Part shown: positions 39,802 through 49,334 of the stretch, piece by piece
How the letters are laid out: the number at the start of each line of letters is the position of its first letter
Numbering within the stretch: the stretch's first letter is position 1
NCBI RefSeq assembly: GCF_005796225.1
Contig: NZ_VAHO01000020.1
Coordinates: 1 to 62,383, forward strand
Reading direction: 5' to 3'
Source of the DNA: Pseudarthrobacter sp. NamE5
Lineage (GTDB): Bacteria > Actinomycetota > Actinomycetes > Actinomycetales > Micrococcaceae
Length of the DNA: 62,383 nucleotides
The notes under the pieces: model-generated
Told to the model about the DNA's origin: nothing
The model's input: the letters and a program-made list of their open reading frames with translations, nothing else
The model's database searches: none
Made by a program: the position numbers and the translations under genes

Positions 39802-40695
39802 GTGGCTTTGAACAAGATTGTGCTTTTTTACGGCTTTACGCCCATTACGGACCCGGAGGCTGTTCGGCTGTGGCAGCGAGCGCTGTGCGAGAAGCTCGGG
39901 CTGCGGGGGCGCATCCTGATCTCCAAGGACGGCATCAACGCCACCGTGGGTGGTGAAATCGGCGATGTCAAGCAGTATGTGAAGACCACCCGCGAGTACA
40001 AGGGCTTTCGCGGCATTGACGTTAAGTGGTCCGACGGCGGCGCGGAGGATTTCCCGCGCCTCAGCGTCAAGGTCCGGGACGAGATCGTTTCCTTCGGCGC
40101 GCCCGGTGAGCTCAAGGTGGACGCCAACGGCGTGGTGGGCGGCGGCATGCATGTAAAGCCCGAGGAACTGCACGACCTCGTGGACGCTAAAAAGGAGTCC
40201 GGAGAGGAAGTGGTGTTCTTTGACGGCCGCAACGCCTTCGAAGCTCAGATCGGCAGGTTCAAGGACGCGATCGTCCCGGACGTCGCCACCACCCATGACT
40301 TCATCAAGGAGCTGGACTCCGGCAAGTATGACGACCTAAAGGACAAGCCGGTGGTCACCTACTGCACCGGCGGAATCCGCTGTGAGGTGCTGTCCAGCCT
40401 CATGGTGAACCGGGGCTTCAAAGAGGTGTACCAGCTGGACGGCGGCATCGTCCGCTACGGCGAAGCCTTCAGGGACCAGGGACTGTGGGAGGGGTCGCTG
40501 TACGTGTTCGACAAGCGGATGCACCTCGAATTCAGCGACGAGGCCAAGACCATCGGCCAGTGCGCCCGCTGCTCCGCCCCCACCAGCAAGTTCGAGAACT
40601 GCTCCAACCCCAGCTGCCGAAACCTCACCCTGTACTGCGCCGGATGCGCATCCAACCCGGAAACCCTGCGCTGCCCCGAGGGCTGCGCGGCCTGA
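39802..40695 (+). CDS. trhO: tRNA uridine(34) hydroxylase (rhodanese-domain)
   Basis: A 297-residue TrhO (YceA) protein, which makes 5-hydroxyuridine at tRNA position 34. The N-terminal acylphosphatase-like domain has FYGFTPITDP and GRILISKDGINATVGG; the rhodanese domain has VVFFDGRNAFEAQIGRF and the active Cys188 in TYCTGGIRCE. The C-terminus carries a Cys-rich metal-binding tail (CARCSAPTSKFENC, C..C..C). No ribosome binding site precedes the GTG; TACCCT at 39789-39794 lies seven bases upstream, so it may be leaderless. Confidence 0.93.
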   Translation: MALNKIVLFYGFTPITDPEAVRLWQRALCEKLGLRGRILISKDGINATVGGEIGDVKQYVKTTREYKGFRGIDVKWSDGGAEDFPRLSVKVRDEIVSFGAPGELKVDANGVVGGGMHVKPEELHDLVDAKKESGEEVVFFDGRNAFEAQIGRFKDAIVPDVATTHDFIKELDSGKYDDLKDKPVVTYCTGGIRCEVLSSLMVNRGFKEVYQLDGGIVRYGEAFRDQGLWEGSLYVFDKRMHLEFSDEAKTIGQCARCSAPTSKFENCSNPSCRNLTLYCAGCASNPETLRCPEGCAA

Positions 40696-40707
40696 TAGTA
40701 CGGCCGC

Positions 40708-41295
40708 CTAGAGACGCCGCAGCCGGTAGGCGTAGTTTGCGCCGGTCCTGGCCTCCACTCTGATGCTGAGGGCAGTCTTTGCCGAAAGATAGATGACGTT
40801 TTCGCGGTTGACCCCGCAGCGGAGGCCCAGGTCCACCAGCGTGAGCGACTCACTGCGGACGGTGAACGTGACCCGCCGCTGGCTGCGGCAGGCCAAGGCA
40901 AGGGCATAGGTGCCCGTCCCCAGCTCAGGGGTGGTTTCGGTCCGTACTTCCCCTGCGGCCACCAGGCCTGCACCGGCATGGAGCGCCTGCTCGCCCGTGT
41001 CCGGCAGCGTCCGGGCAACCCAGGCGGCAACGTCAGCCTCGCTGACGGGATCGTTCTGCAGCGGGTCGCGGGTGAACACCGGCCCGGGCACCCGCGTTGC
41101 CTCAGCCTCGACAGGCCCCGGCTGGTTCCGGCCGTCGTCGTACGTATATTCGCAGCCGCCCAGCAGCAGGGCCAGGGCAGCAATGACGACGGCGGGCCCC
41201 GGCTTCCGCGCCGCCGGGAAAGTCCGCACCGGCGGTATGTGCGCGGGAGCTGCCCGCACAGTAGGGGGCGCGGAGGCTTTCCGCCCACTCGGCAT
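40708..41295 (-). CDS. Putative lipoprotein, function unknown
   Basis: A 195-residue protein with a positively charged N-region of about 30 residues, a hydrophobic stretch (AVVIAALALLLG) and a lipobox LLGGC with Cys48 as the acylation site. The mature part starts acidic (EYTYDDG) and ends in a beta-rich domain with TYALALACRSQRRVTF and LRCGVNRENVIYLS, whose two Cys may pair. I do not recognise the family. It is convergent with trhO, 12 bases away. Confidence 0.65.
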   Translation of the reverse strand: MPSGRKASAPPTVRAAPAHIPPVRTFPAARKPGPAVVIAALALLLGGCEYTYDDGRNQPGPVEAEATRVPGPVFTRDPLQNDPVSEADVAAWVARTLPDTGEQALHAGAGLVAAGEVRTETTPELGTGTYALALACRSQRRVTFTVRSESLTLVDLGLRCGVNRENVIYLSAKTALSIRVEARTGANYAYRLRRL

Positions 41296-41453
41296 AGTCA
41301 GACTTTATGCCTGCCGCAGCTGACGGGCCAGAGCGAAAGTACCCCATCTTCGGGTGCCGGCCCGTAGGCGTAGAGCAGGGGAGCGCCAACGCTGGACGTG
41401 CTGATTTAGGAACTGAAGGCCGGCCGGGCCTTTCAGCGGACTAAACTTGAGCG

Positions 41454-43103
41454 GTGCTTAAATCCCCCTCTGAGTTCACCGCCGGCAACACCCCGGATGC
41501 ACCCCGCAGCGATCTTCCCCATCTGCTGACGGCATTGGCCGCGGACCTGCGCCAACTGGATTACACCCTCGACGGCGTCGCCCGGCTCCTCGGCCCCTCG
41601 GCCTCCGCTGCCCTCAACCGGGACCAAATCATCCCTGCCCTGCTGGAAACTGAGCGGGCGGTGCGGCGGGACGAAGGGAACGCGGCGCTCGCCGCCGTCG
41701 TACGCCTGTGGCTTCTCGCCGAACCCCAGGCGGGGGAAACACTCGACGCCGCCCTGCCGGGTATCCGCGCCGAGGGCCTGCTGACGCTGGGGCTGGTGCA
41801 GCCCGTCCCCGGCTCCGGCCTGCTGCGCGCGAAGGCGGACCTGCGGCCCTACGGCTGGGATGCCAACGAGGACGGCAGCGGCGGGGCGGAACTGTGGGTT
41901 GCCAGCGACCTCGCAGCGCACCAGCAGGAAGGGGTCCTCCGGCACGACCATGTGCTGGGCATCGGGCAGGCGTCCACCACCCTGGTCCAAACCACCATCC
42001 GCCGCCATACCGAACGCGCGCTGGACCTGGGCACCGGATGCGGAATTCAGACCTTCCACCTGCTGCACCACTGCCAGCACGTCACGGCCACCGACATCTC
42101 CGAACGCGCCCTGGCCTTCACCCGCTTCAACATCCTGCTCAATGCCGAGGCGCTGTCCGTCGATCCTGCGCGCCTCGAGGACCGGGTAAGCCTGCGCCTC
42201 GGATCGCTCCTGGACCCCGTGGCGGGCGAAGAGTTTGGCCTGGTGGTGTCCAATCCGCCGTTTGTGATCACGCCGCGCACTGCCGGCGAGGACGTGTCGG
42301 AGCACTTTACCTACCGCGACGGCGGGCTTCCGGGCGATGACATCGTCGCTTCCCTGGTTGCGGCCCTGCCTGATGTCCTGGCCCCCGGCGGCACCGCGCA
42401 GATGCTGGGCAACTGGGAGGTAACTGCCGGCAGCGAATGGCAGGAGCGGCCGCAGGCGTGGGTCCGCCCGGGCATTGATGCCTGGTTCATCCAGCGTGAG
42501 CAGGTGGGGCCGGAACAGTACGCGGAAACCTGGCTGCAGGACGCCTCTGAGGGCCGGGACCGGCAGCACTACCGGGACGCCTACGCCGCCTACCTGGCGG
42601 ACTTCGAATCCAGGAACGTGAACGGCATCGGCTTCGGGATGGTCTGGCTGCGGCGCCCGCCGGCTCCGGAGCTGCCCATCACCAGCCGGTTCGAGGAGAT
42701 CACCCACCCCATCGAGCATCCGATCGGTCCGCACCTGGGTGCCGCGGTCGAACGCACGGACTGGCTGGCCGCGCACGGCCTCGAAGATGCGTACCTGCTG
42801 GTGGCGGACGACGTCACCGAGGAGCGCCACCAGCGGCCGGGCGCCGAGCACCCGGGCGTAATCCTGCTGCGCCAGGGCGCCGGATTGCGCCGGACCAACC
42901 TGCTCAGCACCGAGCTGGCGGGGTTCGTCTCAGCCTGCGACGGCGACCTGACGGCCGGGCAGATTGCCGGGGCCCTGGAGGCGCTGCTCGGGGGCGGGAT
43001 GGCGGGGGAGGACGGGTTCGACGCCGGCCCGTTCCGGACCGGACTGCTCGCTGACGTGGCCAATCTGGTGCGTGACGGTTTCCTGGTCCCCGCCGCGAAA
43101 TGA
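41454..43103 (+). CDS. Class I SAM-dependent methyltransferase (HemK-like core)
   Basis: A 549-residue protein. Residues 1-120 form a helical domain (DUF7059-like); the Rossmann core begins near 180 with ALDLGTGCGIQTFHLL, followed by TATDISERALAF and the NPPF motif (VVSNPPFVITPRT), which marks N- or amino-methyltransferases acting on Asn/Gln or nucleic-acid bases. The last 170 residues are an extra domain with a winged-helix-like ending. The target is unknown. GTG at 41454 is used; no strong ribosome binding site is visible. Confidence 0.82.
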   Translation: MLKSPSEFTAGNTPDAPRSDLPHLLTALAADLRQLDYTLDGVARLLGPSASAALNRDQIIPALLETERAVRRDEGNAALAAVVRLWLLAEPQAGETLDAALPGIRAEGLLTLGLVQPVPGSGLLRAKADLRPYGWDANEDGSGGAELWVASDLAAHQQEGVLRHDHVLGIGQASTTLVQTTIRRHTERALDLGTGCGIQTFHLLHHCQHVTATDISERALAFTRFNILLNAEALSVDPARLEDRVSLRLGSLLDPVAGEEFGLVVSNPPFVITPRTAGEDVSEHFTYRDGGLPGDDIVASLVAALPDVLAPGGTAQMLGNWEVTAGSEWQERPQAWVRPGIDAWFIQREQVGPEQYAETWLQDASEGRDRQHYRDAYAAYLADFESRNVNGIGFGMVWLRRPPAPELPITSRFEEITHPIEHPIGPHLGAAVERTDWLAAHGLEDAYLLVADDVTEERHQRPGAEHPGVILLRQGAGLRRTNLLSTELAGFVSACDGDLTAGQIAGALEALLGGGMAGEDGFDAGPFRTGLLADVANLVRDGFLVPAAK

Positions 43104-43227
43104 CGCGCGCTGGGCCTGCGGAACAACCCCCTTCTTTTCCACATGGATGCGCACAATTCAGCAAAATATGGTGAACTAGGCCAGTATGGGCTCATCTGCC
43201 CGAGCAACCTTTTTCTGTAGGAGCACC

Positions 43228-45954
43228 GTGCCAAGCAAGGCCAAAACCGGCAAGAAACTCGTGATTGTGGAGTCTCCGGCCAAGAGCAAGACCATCGCCA
43301 AGTACCTGGGCGAGGGCTTCATCGTTGAGGCCTCCATCGGTCACATCCGCGACCTTCCCCAGCCCTCCGAGCTACCCGCAGAGCTGAAGAAAACCTCGGT
43401 GGGCAAGTTCGCCGTCGACATCGAGCACGACTTCAAGCCCTACTATGTCGTCTCGCCGGACAAGAAGAAAAAGGTCACCGAGCTCAAGGCTGCGCTCAAG
43501 GACGCCGACGAACTCTATCTCGCAACCGATGGGGACCGCGAGGGCGAAGCCATCGCGTGGCACCTGCTGGAAGTGCTCAAGCCCAAGGTTCCCGTGTACC
43601 GGATGACCTTTGGCGAAATCACCAAGGAAGCCATCCAGCGCGCCATGGGAAACCTGCGCGATGTGGACTCCGCCCTGGTGGATGCGCAGGAAACCCGCCG
43701 CATCCTGGACCGCCTGTACGGCTACGAGATTTCGCCGGTGCTGTGGCGCAAGGTGGCGCGCGGACTGTCCGCCGGCCGTGTGCAGTCAGTGGTCACCCGC
43801 ATGGTGGTGGACCGCGAACGCGAGCGAATGGCGTTTAAGGCCGCCTCCTACTGGGACCTCACCGGCCAGTTTGGCGCAGACGCCGGCTCCTTTAAAGCGA
43901 AGCTCGCCGCAGTGGACGGCGCCAAGGTTGCCAGCGGCCGGGACTTCAACGACGACGGCGTCCTGACCGCCAGGAACGTCGCCCACCTGAACGAGGAACT
44001 GGCAACCTCCCTGGCCGCCGGGCTCCAGGACGCCGAGTTCCGCGTCCGGTCCGTCGACACCAAGCCGTACACCCGCCGCCCCGCTGCCCCCTTCACCACG
44101 TCCACCCTGCAGCAGGAGGCGGGCCGCAAGCTCCGCTTCTCCTCCAAGAGCACCATGCAGATCGCCCAGCGGCTGTACGAAAACGGCTACATCACCTATA
44201 TGCGAACCGACTCGTCCGCCTTGAGCGACGAAGCCATCACGGCCGCCCGCCGCCAGGCTTCGGAGCTCTACGGGCCCGAGTACATCCCAGGGTCCCCACG
44301 GGTCTACTCGAACAAGGCCGCGAACGCCCAGGAAGCGCACGAGGCCATCCGTCCCGCCGGTGACTCCTTCCGGACGCCCGCCCAGGTGGCCTCCCAGCTA
44401 TCCGGCGACGAATTCCGCCTGTATGAACTTATCTGGAAGCGCACCGTCGCCTCACAGATGGCCGACGCCAAGGGCTCGACGGCGACCATCCGCCTGGGTG
44501 CCGTAGCGGCGGATGGGCGGGATGCAGAGTTCTCCGCCTCCGGCACCGTGATCACCTTCCCCGGCTTCCTGGCCGCCTATGAGGAAGGCAAGGACGAGAC
44601 CCGCGGCGATGATGATTCCGACGAGGGCCGCCGGCTGCCCAACGTGGCCAAGGGCGACGCGCTCAGGGCTACCGACATCGCGGCTGTAGGTCACGAGACT
44701 TCGCCGCCGCCGCGCTACACAGAAGCCTCGCTGACAGCGGAGCTGGAAAAACGGGGCATCGGGCGCCCGTCCACCTACGCCTCCACCATTTCCACCATCC
44801 AGGACCGCGGCTACGTCCGGAAGCAGGGATCGGCGCTGGTTCCCAGCTGGATCGCCTTCTCCGTGATCCGGCTGCTGGAGCAGCACTTCAGCGATTACGT
44901 GGACTACGAGTTCACCGCGGACATGGAAGGTGACCTGGACAAGATCGCCAACGGCCAGGCCGTGGGGGCGTCCTGGCTCCGGCACTTCTACTTCGGCGAG
45001 GACTCAGATCCGGGGCTGCTGAGCATCGTCAACAACCTCGGTGAAATCGACGCACGGGAAATCAATTCCATCCCCATCACGGACGAAATCACACTGCGCG
45101 TGGGCAAGTTCGGACCGTACCTGGAGAGTTCCGCTGCCACCGTTGATCCCAAAACGGGCGAGATTGTGGAGTCGGCGCGGGCCAATGTGCCGGAAGACCT
45201 CGCTCCTGATGAGCTGACTGCCGAGAAGGCCGTTGAACTTATGGAGACCGCCGCTCCCGAGGAGCGCGTGCTGGGAACCGATCCCCACACGGGGCACACC
45301 ATCGTTGCCAAGAACGGCCGCTACGGCGCCTATGTCACCGAGATCATCCCCGAGATGACCGAGGAACAGATCGCCGCCCAGCCCGTGGAATACTACAAGA
45401 ACGGCAAGCCCAAGCCGCCCAAGAAGCCGGTCAAGGCCAAGCCGCGCACCGGCTCGCTGTTCAAGTCGATGACGGTCGAGTCCGTCACCCTGGACGAGGC
45501 GCTGCAGCTTATGAGCCTGCCGCGGGTACTGGGCCAGGACGCCGAGGGCAACCTCATCACCGTGCAGAACGGCCGGTTCGGCCCCTACCTCAAGAAGGGA
45601 ACCGACTCCCGGTCCATCGGCTCGGAGGAGGAAATCTTCACCATTACGCTGGAGCAGGCCCTGGAGGTCTACTCCCAGCCCAAGCAGCGCGGCGCCCGCG
45701 CAGCCGTCCCGCCGCTGGCCGAGTTCGGCCCGGATCCGGTATCGGAAAAGAACATTGTGGTGAAGGAGGGCCGCTTCGGCCCCTACATCACCGACGGGAT
45801 CACCAACATCACCGTCCCCCGTGCCACCTCCCTGGAGGAGCTGACGCGGGAACAGGCCGTTGAACTCCTCGCCGAGAAGCGAGCCAAGGGCCCCGTCAAG
45901 CGCACCGCCACCCGCAAGGCTCCGGCCAAGAAGAAGGCAACCGCCAAGAAGTAG
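43228..45954 (+). CDS. topA: DNA topoisomerase I
   Basis: A 908-residue type IA topoisomerase. The TOPRIM domain begins at VIVESPAKSKTIAKYLG and holds DGDREGEAIAWH; the active-site Tyr is in YITYMRTDS; several GRFGPY / GRYGAY repeats follow in the C-terminal region (Topo-C repeats without zinc fingers), and the tail is Lys-rich (PAKKKATAKK), both typical of actinobacterial TopA. TAGGAG ahead of GTG 43228 fixes the start. A long imperfect hairpin follows the stop (45959-46000). Confidence 0.97.
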   Translation: MPSKAKTGKKLVIVESPAKSKTIAKYLGEGFIVEASIGHIRDLPQPSELPAELKKTSVGKFAVDIEHDFKPYYVVSPDKKKKVTELKAALKDADELYLATDGDREGEAIAWHLLEVLKPKVPVYRMTFGEITKEAIQRAMGNLRDVDSALVDAQETRRILDRLYGYEISPVLWRKVARGLSAGRVQSVVTRMVVDRERERMAFKAASYWDLTGQFGADAGSFKAKLAAVDGAKVASGRDFNDDGVLTARNVAHLNEELATSLAAGLQDAEFRVRSVDTKPYTRRPAAPFTTSTLQQEAGRKLRFSSKSTMQIAQRLYENGYITYMRTDSSALSDEAITAARRQASELYGPEYIPGSPRVYSNKAANAQEAHEAIRPAGDSFRTPAQVASQLSGDEFRLYELIWKRTVASQMADAKGSTATIRLGAVAADGRDAEFSASGTVITFPGFLAAYEEGKDETRGDDDSDEGRRLPNVAKGDALRATDIAAVGHETSPPPRYTEASLTAELEKRGIGRPSTYASTISTIQDRGYVRKQGSALVPSWIAFSVIRLLEQHFSDYVDYEFTADMEGDLDKIANGQAVGASWLRHFYFGEDSDPGLLSIVNNLGEIDAREINSIPITDEITLRVGKFGPYLESSAATVDPKTGEIVESARANVPEDLAPDELTAEKAVELMETAAPEERVLGTDPHTGHTIVAKNGRYGAYVTEIIPEMTEEQIAAQPVEYYKNGKPKPPKKPVKAKPRTGSLFKSMTVESVTLDEALQLMSLPRVLGQDAEGNLITVQNGRFGPYLKKGTDSRSIGSEEEIFTITLEQALEVYSQPKQRGARAAVPPLAEFGPDPVSEKNIVVKEGRFGPYITDGITNITVPRATSLEELTREQAVELLAEKRAKGPVKRTATRKAPAKKKATAKK

Positions 45955-45958
45955 GGGA

Positions 45959-46000
45959 GGGTGCCCCGTGTTTGGGAGAATCCGTTTGCATGGGGCACCC
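45959..46000. repeat. 12-bp imperfect hairpin between topA and the SseB-like gene
   Basis: GGGTGCCCCGTG (45959-45970) and CATGGGGCACCC (45989-46000) are inverted copies with one mismatch, separated by 18 bases. No T tract follows on either strand. It may slow transcription after topA or act as an operator for the gene at 46021. Confidence 0.55.
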
Positions 46001-46020
46001 GAACGTGATCGGCTAGGGGA

Positions 46021-46473
46021 ATGACTGAACAGCCCGGCATCGCCGATCCCACTCCGCTCAACGACCTCGAGGAGAAGCTCGCCAAGGGTGGCCAGCCTGA
46101 TGCGAGCCCGGTGGACGTCATCCTGTCCTTCCTGAACAGTGAGGTCTACATCGTCAGTTCGGACAGCATCGAGGGCGAGGACTCGCAGGTGGAGCCCCTG
46201 GTCCTGGGCAATGCCGACGGCGACCCCGTCCTTGCCGTTTTCTCGCACCCCAGCCGTGTCGACCAGCAGTATCTCGACGCCGCCCCCAACATCCTGGGCA
46301 CCCAGGGCGCCGCCATCATTGCCAACATCGGCGAGGAGCTGGGCATGGTGATCAACCCCGGTGCCGCCTACGGCTTCGAGATCAATCCCGAGGGCGTGGC
46401 GAACATCAAGCGCGATTTCAAGCGGGCGGATGAGCTTCCGGACGCCGGCTCCCCGGATCAGCCCGGCAACTGA
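46021..46473 (+). CDS. SseB-family-like protein, function unknown
   Basis: A 150-residue acidic protein resembling SseB-type domains: LEEKLAKGGQPDASPVDVILSFLNSEVYIVSSDSIEG, then PVLAVFSHPSRVD and GMVINPGAAYGFEINPEGVANIKRDF, which is a typical SseB C-terminal pattern. No catalytic motif is seen. The ATG at 46021 is directly preceded by AGGGGA, so spacing is poor. It lies between topA and the Ppx/GppA gene on the same strand. Confidence 0.65.
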   Translation: MTEQPGIADPTPLNDLEEKLAKGGQPDASPVDVILSFLNSEVYIVSSDSIEGEDSQVEPLVLGNADGDPVLAVFSHPSRVDQQYLDAAPNILGTQGAAIIANIGEELGMVINPGAAYGFEINPEGVANIKRDFKRADELPDAGSPDQPGN

Positions 46474-46536
46474 CACAACCCCGCGCCGCCGGGTAGCAGT
46501 TGGAACCGCAGGGCGCTGCCGGGCAATAATGGCAGC

Positions 46537-47535
46537 ATGCGGCTAGGCGTCCTCGATATCGGGTCCAACACTGTCCATCTCCTCCTGGTGGATGCCCACC
46601 CCGGCGCGCGGCCGGTACCGTTTGCCTCGCACAAACGGCCGCTGTCCCTGGTCCAGTACCTGGAGCCGGACGGCAGCATCAGTGATGCGGGGCAGCACGA
46701 GCTGACCGAGTTCGTGCTGGAAGCGTGGGAGTTTGCGGCCAGGCACAAGGCGGAGGACCTGCTGGCTTTCTGTACGTCCGCCATCCGCGAGGCCACCAAC
46801 GGCCCCGAGGTACTGGCTCGGGTGAAGCACGAGACCACGGTCACGCTGCAGGAGCTCACCGGCAGCGAAGAAGCATCCATGACCTTCTTCGCCGTCAGGC
46901 GCTGGTACGGCTGGGGTGCCGGGCCCATCCTGAACCTGGACATTGGAGGCGGCTCCTTTGAAATGGCGTTCGGCCAGGACGAGCTTCCGGAGATGGCAAC
47001 GTCCGTGCCGCTGGGCGCCAGCCGCCTCACCCGGGACTGGCTCGCAGAGGACCCACCCTCCGCCAGGAGCGTCAAGGAGCTGCGCCGCTACATCAGGGCC
47101 ACCCTCAAGCCGGCCGTCCGCGAATTCGACGGACTGGGCCGCGCAAACCTGGTTGCTGGAACTTCAAAGACCTTCCGTTCCCTTGCCCGGATCGCAGGCG
47201 CTGCCCCCAGCGCAGCGGGCCCCTACGTCAAACGAGAGCTGAACGCCCTGGACCTGGGAGTATGGGCCCAGCGCATTTCGGCGATGAAGGCCGAAGACCG
47301 GCTGCACCTCCCCGGCGTTTCCGAGGCCCGCGCCCACCAACTGCTGGCCGGGGCGCTCGTGGCCGAGGCGGCACTGGAGCTTTTCAAGTTCAAGAAGCTC
47401 CGCATCTGCCCTTGGGCACTGCGGGAGGGCCTGATCCTCCGGCGGATCGACCAGCTGGTGTTCTCCGGCCCGCTGGAGCCTGCGCCCCATGTAGCGCCGG
47501 CAGAGGTCATCGACGTGGTCGACGCGACAGTCTGA
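46537..47535 (+). CDS. Ppx/GppA family phosphatase
   Basis: A 332-residue actin-fold phosphatase acting on polyphosphate or pppGpp-type substrates. LDIGSNTVHLLLVD is the phosphate-1 motif, FCTSAIREATNG and LNLDIGGGSFEMAFG the following ones. It lacks the C-terminal HD-like domain of E. coli Ppx (513 residues), as do the short mycobacterial forms. AATAAT (46525-46530) ends six bases before the ATG and no ribosome binding site is present: a probable leaderless gene. Confidence 0.88.
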   Translation: MRLGVLDIGSNTVHLLLVDAHPGARPVPFASHKRPLSLVQYLEPDGSISDAGQHELTEFVLEAWEFAARHKAEDLLAFCTSAIREATNGPEVLARVKHETTVTLQELTGSEEASMTFFAVRRWYGWGAGPILNLDIGGGSFEMAFGQDELPEMATSVPLGASRLTRDWLAEDPPSARSVKELRRYIRATLKPAVREFDGLGRANLVAGTSKTFRSLARIAGAAPSAAGPYVKRELNALDLGVWAQRISAMKAEDRLHLPGVSEARAHQLLAGALVAEAALELFKFKKLRICPWALREGLILRRIDQLVFSGPLEPAPHVAPAEVIDVVDATV

Positions 47536-47688
47536 AACCCTGTCACCGCTAAATGCGGAAGCACCGGCGTCGGCGCCAGGAAAATGGGGGAAAACCTGGT
47601 GCCGCCGCCGGTGCCCTGGCAGGAATCCCCATCCCTGCCGCATCACTCGCACCCTCAATGAGGTAGTTACTACGTTAGGGGCCAAAAG

Positions 47689-47710
47689 TGAAAGGCACCT
47701 GCGCCTTTCA
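47689..47710. repeat. Perfect 8-bp inverted repeat upstream of proC
   Basis: TGAAAGGC, loop ACCTGC, GCCTTTCA (47689-47710). It lies in a 279-base gap between the Ppx gene and proC in which I see no other supported feature. It could be an operator; there is no T tract to suggest termination. Confidence 0.4.
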
Positions 47711-47814
47711 TGGGAGCAACCTGTGAATGGATTTCTGGAAGTTCCCATGTTTCGCCGTCCAATCGAAGTCATGCATTTCTGCGTCGTCGGGGCGGAACTG
47801 TAATGATGGAGACC

Positions 47815-48651
47815 ATGAGCAACCGAATCGCCTTCCTTGGCTGTGGATCCATGAACGAAGCAATTCTGAGTGGCTTGCTGGAAGCCGGAACTGATCCGGC
47901 GGACGTCGTGGCCACGGTCAGGCGTGCCGGGCGCGCCGCGGAGCTGGCGGAGCGGTACCACGGGGTGACCGCAATTGCCGGCGAGGAGGAACCTGACAAC
48001 AACAAGCAGGCAACGAAGGGTTCCGGCGTCGTCATCCTGGGAGTCAAGCCGGTGGGCATTTCCGACCTGGCCCGGGAGATCAGCGGGGCCCTTTCGCCCT
48101 CCACAGTGGTGGTCAGCGTGGCCGCTGCGGTGTCCATTGCCCAGCTGGAGGCCGCACTTCCGGCAGGGCAGCCCGTGATCCGGTCCATGCCCAACACGCC
48201 GGCCAAGCTTGGACGCGGAGTTGTCTCGGTGTCGGCGGGCACCAACTGCACCCGGGAGCAGCTGCAGCGGGTCAAGGACGTCCTGCAGGGTGCGGGGACC
48301 GTCGTCGAAGTGCCCGAGGAGCAGGTGGACGCCCTGTCCGCCATCAGTGGTTCAGGACCGGCCTACGCCTTTTACCTGGCTGAAGCGATGGCGGCAGCAG
48401 GGGCGGAGCTGGGCCTGGACCGCGAGTTGTCCCTGCTCCTGGCCAGGGAAACGGTGGCAGGTGCCGGCTTCATGCTGGCCGAGCCCGGCGCTGATCCCAC
48501 CGCACTGCGCAAAGCAGTGACCAGCCCCAACGGGACCACCGAAAGGGCGATTGCCACGTTCGACGAGCGGGGCCTTCCCTCGATCATTGCTGCCGGAGCC
48601 CGCGCGGCTGCGGACCGCGCCGCCGAGATCACCAAGCAGCTTGGGGGCTAG
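47815..48651 (+). CDS. proC: Pyrroline-5-carboxylate reductase
   Basis: A 278-residue NAD(P)H-dependent enzyme making proline from pyrroline-5-carboxylate. IAFLGCGSMNEAIL is the cofactor loop; VILGVKPVGI, RSMPNTPAKLG, ISGSGPAYAFYLAEAM and LRKAVTSPNGTTERAI are the standard blocks. GGAG five bases upstream supports MSNRIAF at 47815, over ATGs at 47803 and 47806. The final codons overlap the convergent trkA gene by four bases. Confidence 0.96.
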   Translation: MSNRIAFLGCGSMNEAILSGLLEAGTDPADVVATVRRAGRAAELAERYHGVTAIAGEEEPDNNKQATKGSGVVILGVKPVGISDLAREISGALSPSTVVVSVAAAVSIAQLEAALPAGQPVIRSMPNTPAKLGRGVVSVSAGTNCTREQLQRVKDVLQGAGTVVEVPEEQVDALSAISGSGPAYAFYLAEAMAAAGAELGLDRELSLLLARETVAGAGFMLAEPGADPTALRKAVTSPNGTTERAIATFDERGLPSIIAAGARAAADRAAEITKQLGG

Positions 48652-49334
48652 GGGCGGGCGGCGAACCGTTCCAGCAGGTCCACGTGGCCGGACACGATCA
48701 GCATGTCCCGGGAGGATACCTTGGTCTCCGGCCGGGCGTAGGTGAAGTCCTCACCGGGTGACTTCACTCCGACGATCGTCACGCCGTACTTGGAGCGCAC
48801 CTTGGATTCGTCCAAGGTGAAGCCCACTGTTTCGCGCGGCGGATACATCTTTACGATGGCGAAGTCGTCGTCGAACTCGATGAAGTCAAGCATCCGGCCG
48901 GACACCAGGTGCGCGGCACGCACGCCCGCGTCTGCCTCGGGGTAGATCACGTGGTTGGCGCCGATCCGGGTCAGGATCTTGCCGTGTGAGGGGGTAATAG
49001 CCTTCACCCACAGATGTTCGATCCCGAGGTCCACCAGGTTGACAGTGATCAGCACCGAGGACTCGATGGATGTGCCCACGCCTACGACGGCGGAGCTGAA
49101 CTCCTGTGCACCCAACTGGCGGAGCGCATCAATGTTTGTGGCGTCGGCCTCCACCACGTGGGTCAGGAGCGGCGCAAACTTCTGCACCAGGGCCCGGTCG
49201 CGTTCGATGGCGAGCACTTCCCGGCCCTGCTTGACCAGCTGTTCGGCGGTGGAGGAACCGAAACGGCCCAGCCCGATCACCAATACCGGAGCATTGTGGG
49301 CCGGGCGCCGAGCGTCGTCTGAGGAACTAGCCAA
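48648..49334 (-). CDS. TrkA-type potassium uptake regulatory subunit (KtrA-like)
   Basis: A 228-residue cytoplasmic gating protein. The RCK N domain starts PVLVIGLGRFGSSTAEQL (dinucleotide-binding loop) and contains VEADATNIDALRQLG; the RCK C domain follows from about residue 140 (FAIVKMYPPRETVGFTLDESKVRSKYGVTIVGVKSPG). It binds nucleotides and controls the TrkH pore encoded by the gene before it. TTG at 49334 is the start, with GAGAGG eight bases ahead; the ORF overlaps trkH by eight bases, so the two are translationally coupled. Confidence 0.9.
   Translation of the reverse strand: MASSSDDARRPAHNAPVLVIGLGRFGSSTAEQLVKQGREVLAIERDRALVQKFAPLLTHVVEADATNIDALRQLGAQEFSSAVVGVGTSIESSVLITVNLVDLGIEHLWVKAITPSHGKILTRIGANHVIYPEADAGVRAAHLVSGRMLDFIEFDDDFAIVKMYPPRETVGFTLDESKVRSKYGVTIVGVKSPGEDFTYARPETKVSSRDMLIVSGHVDLLERFAARP

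Noticed and set aside
45004..46476. 490-codon antisense frame over the end of topA and the SseB-like gene
   Set aside because: Shadow of two well-supported genes; it would cross the intergenic hairpin and shows no family features.
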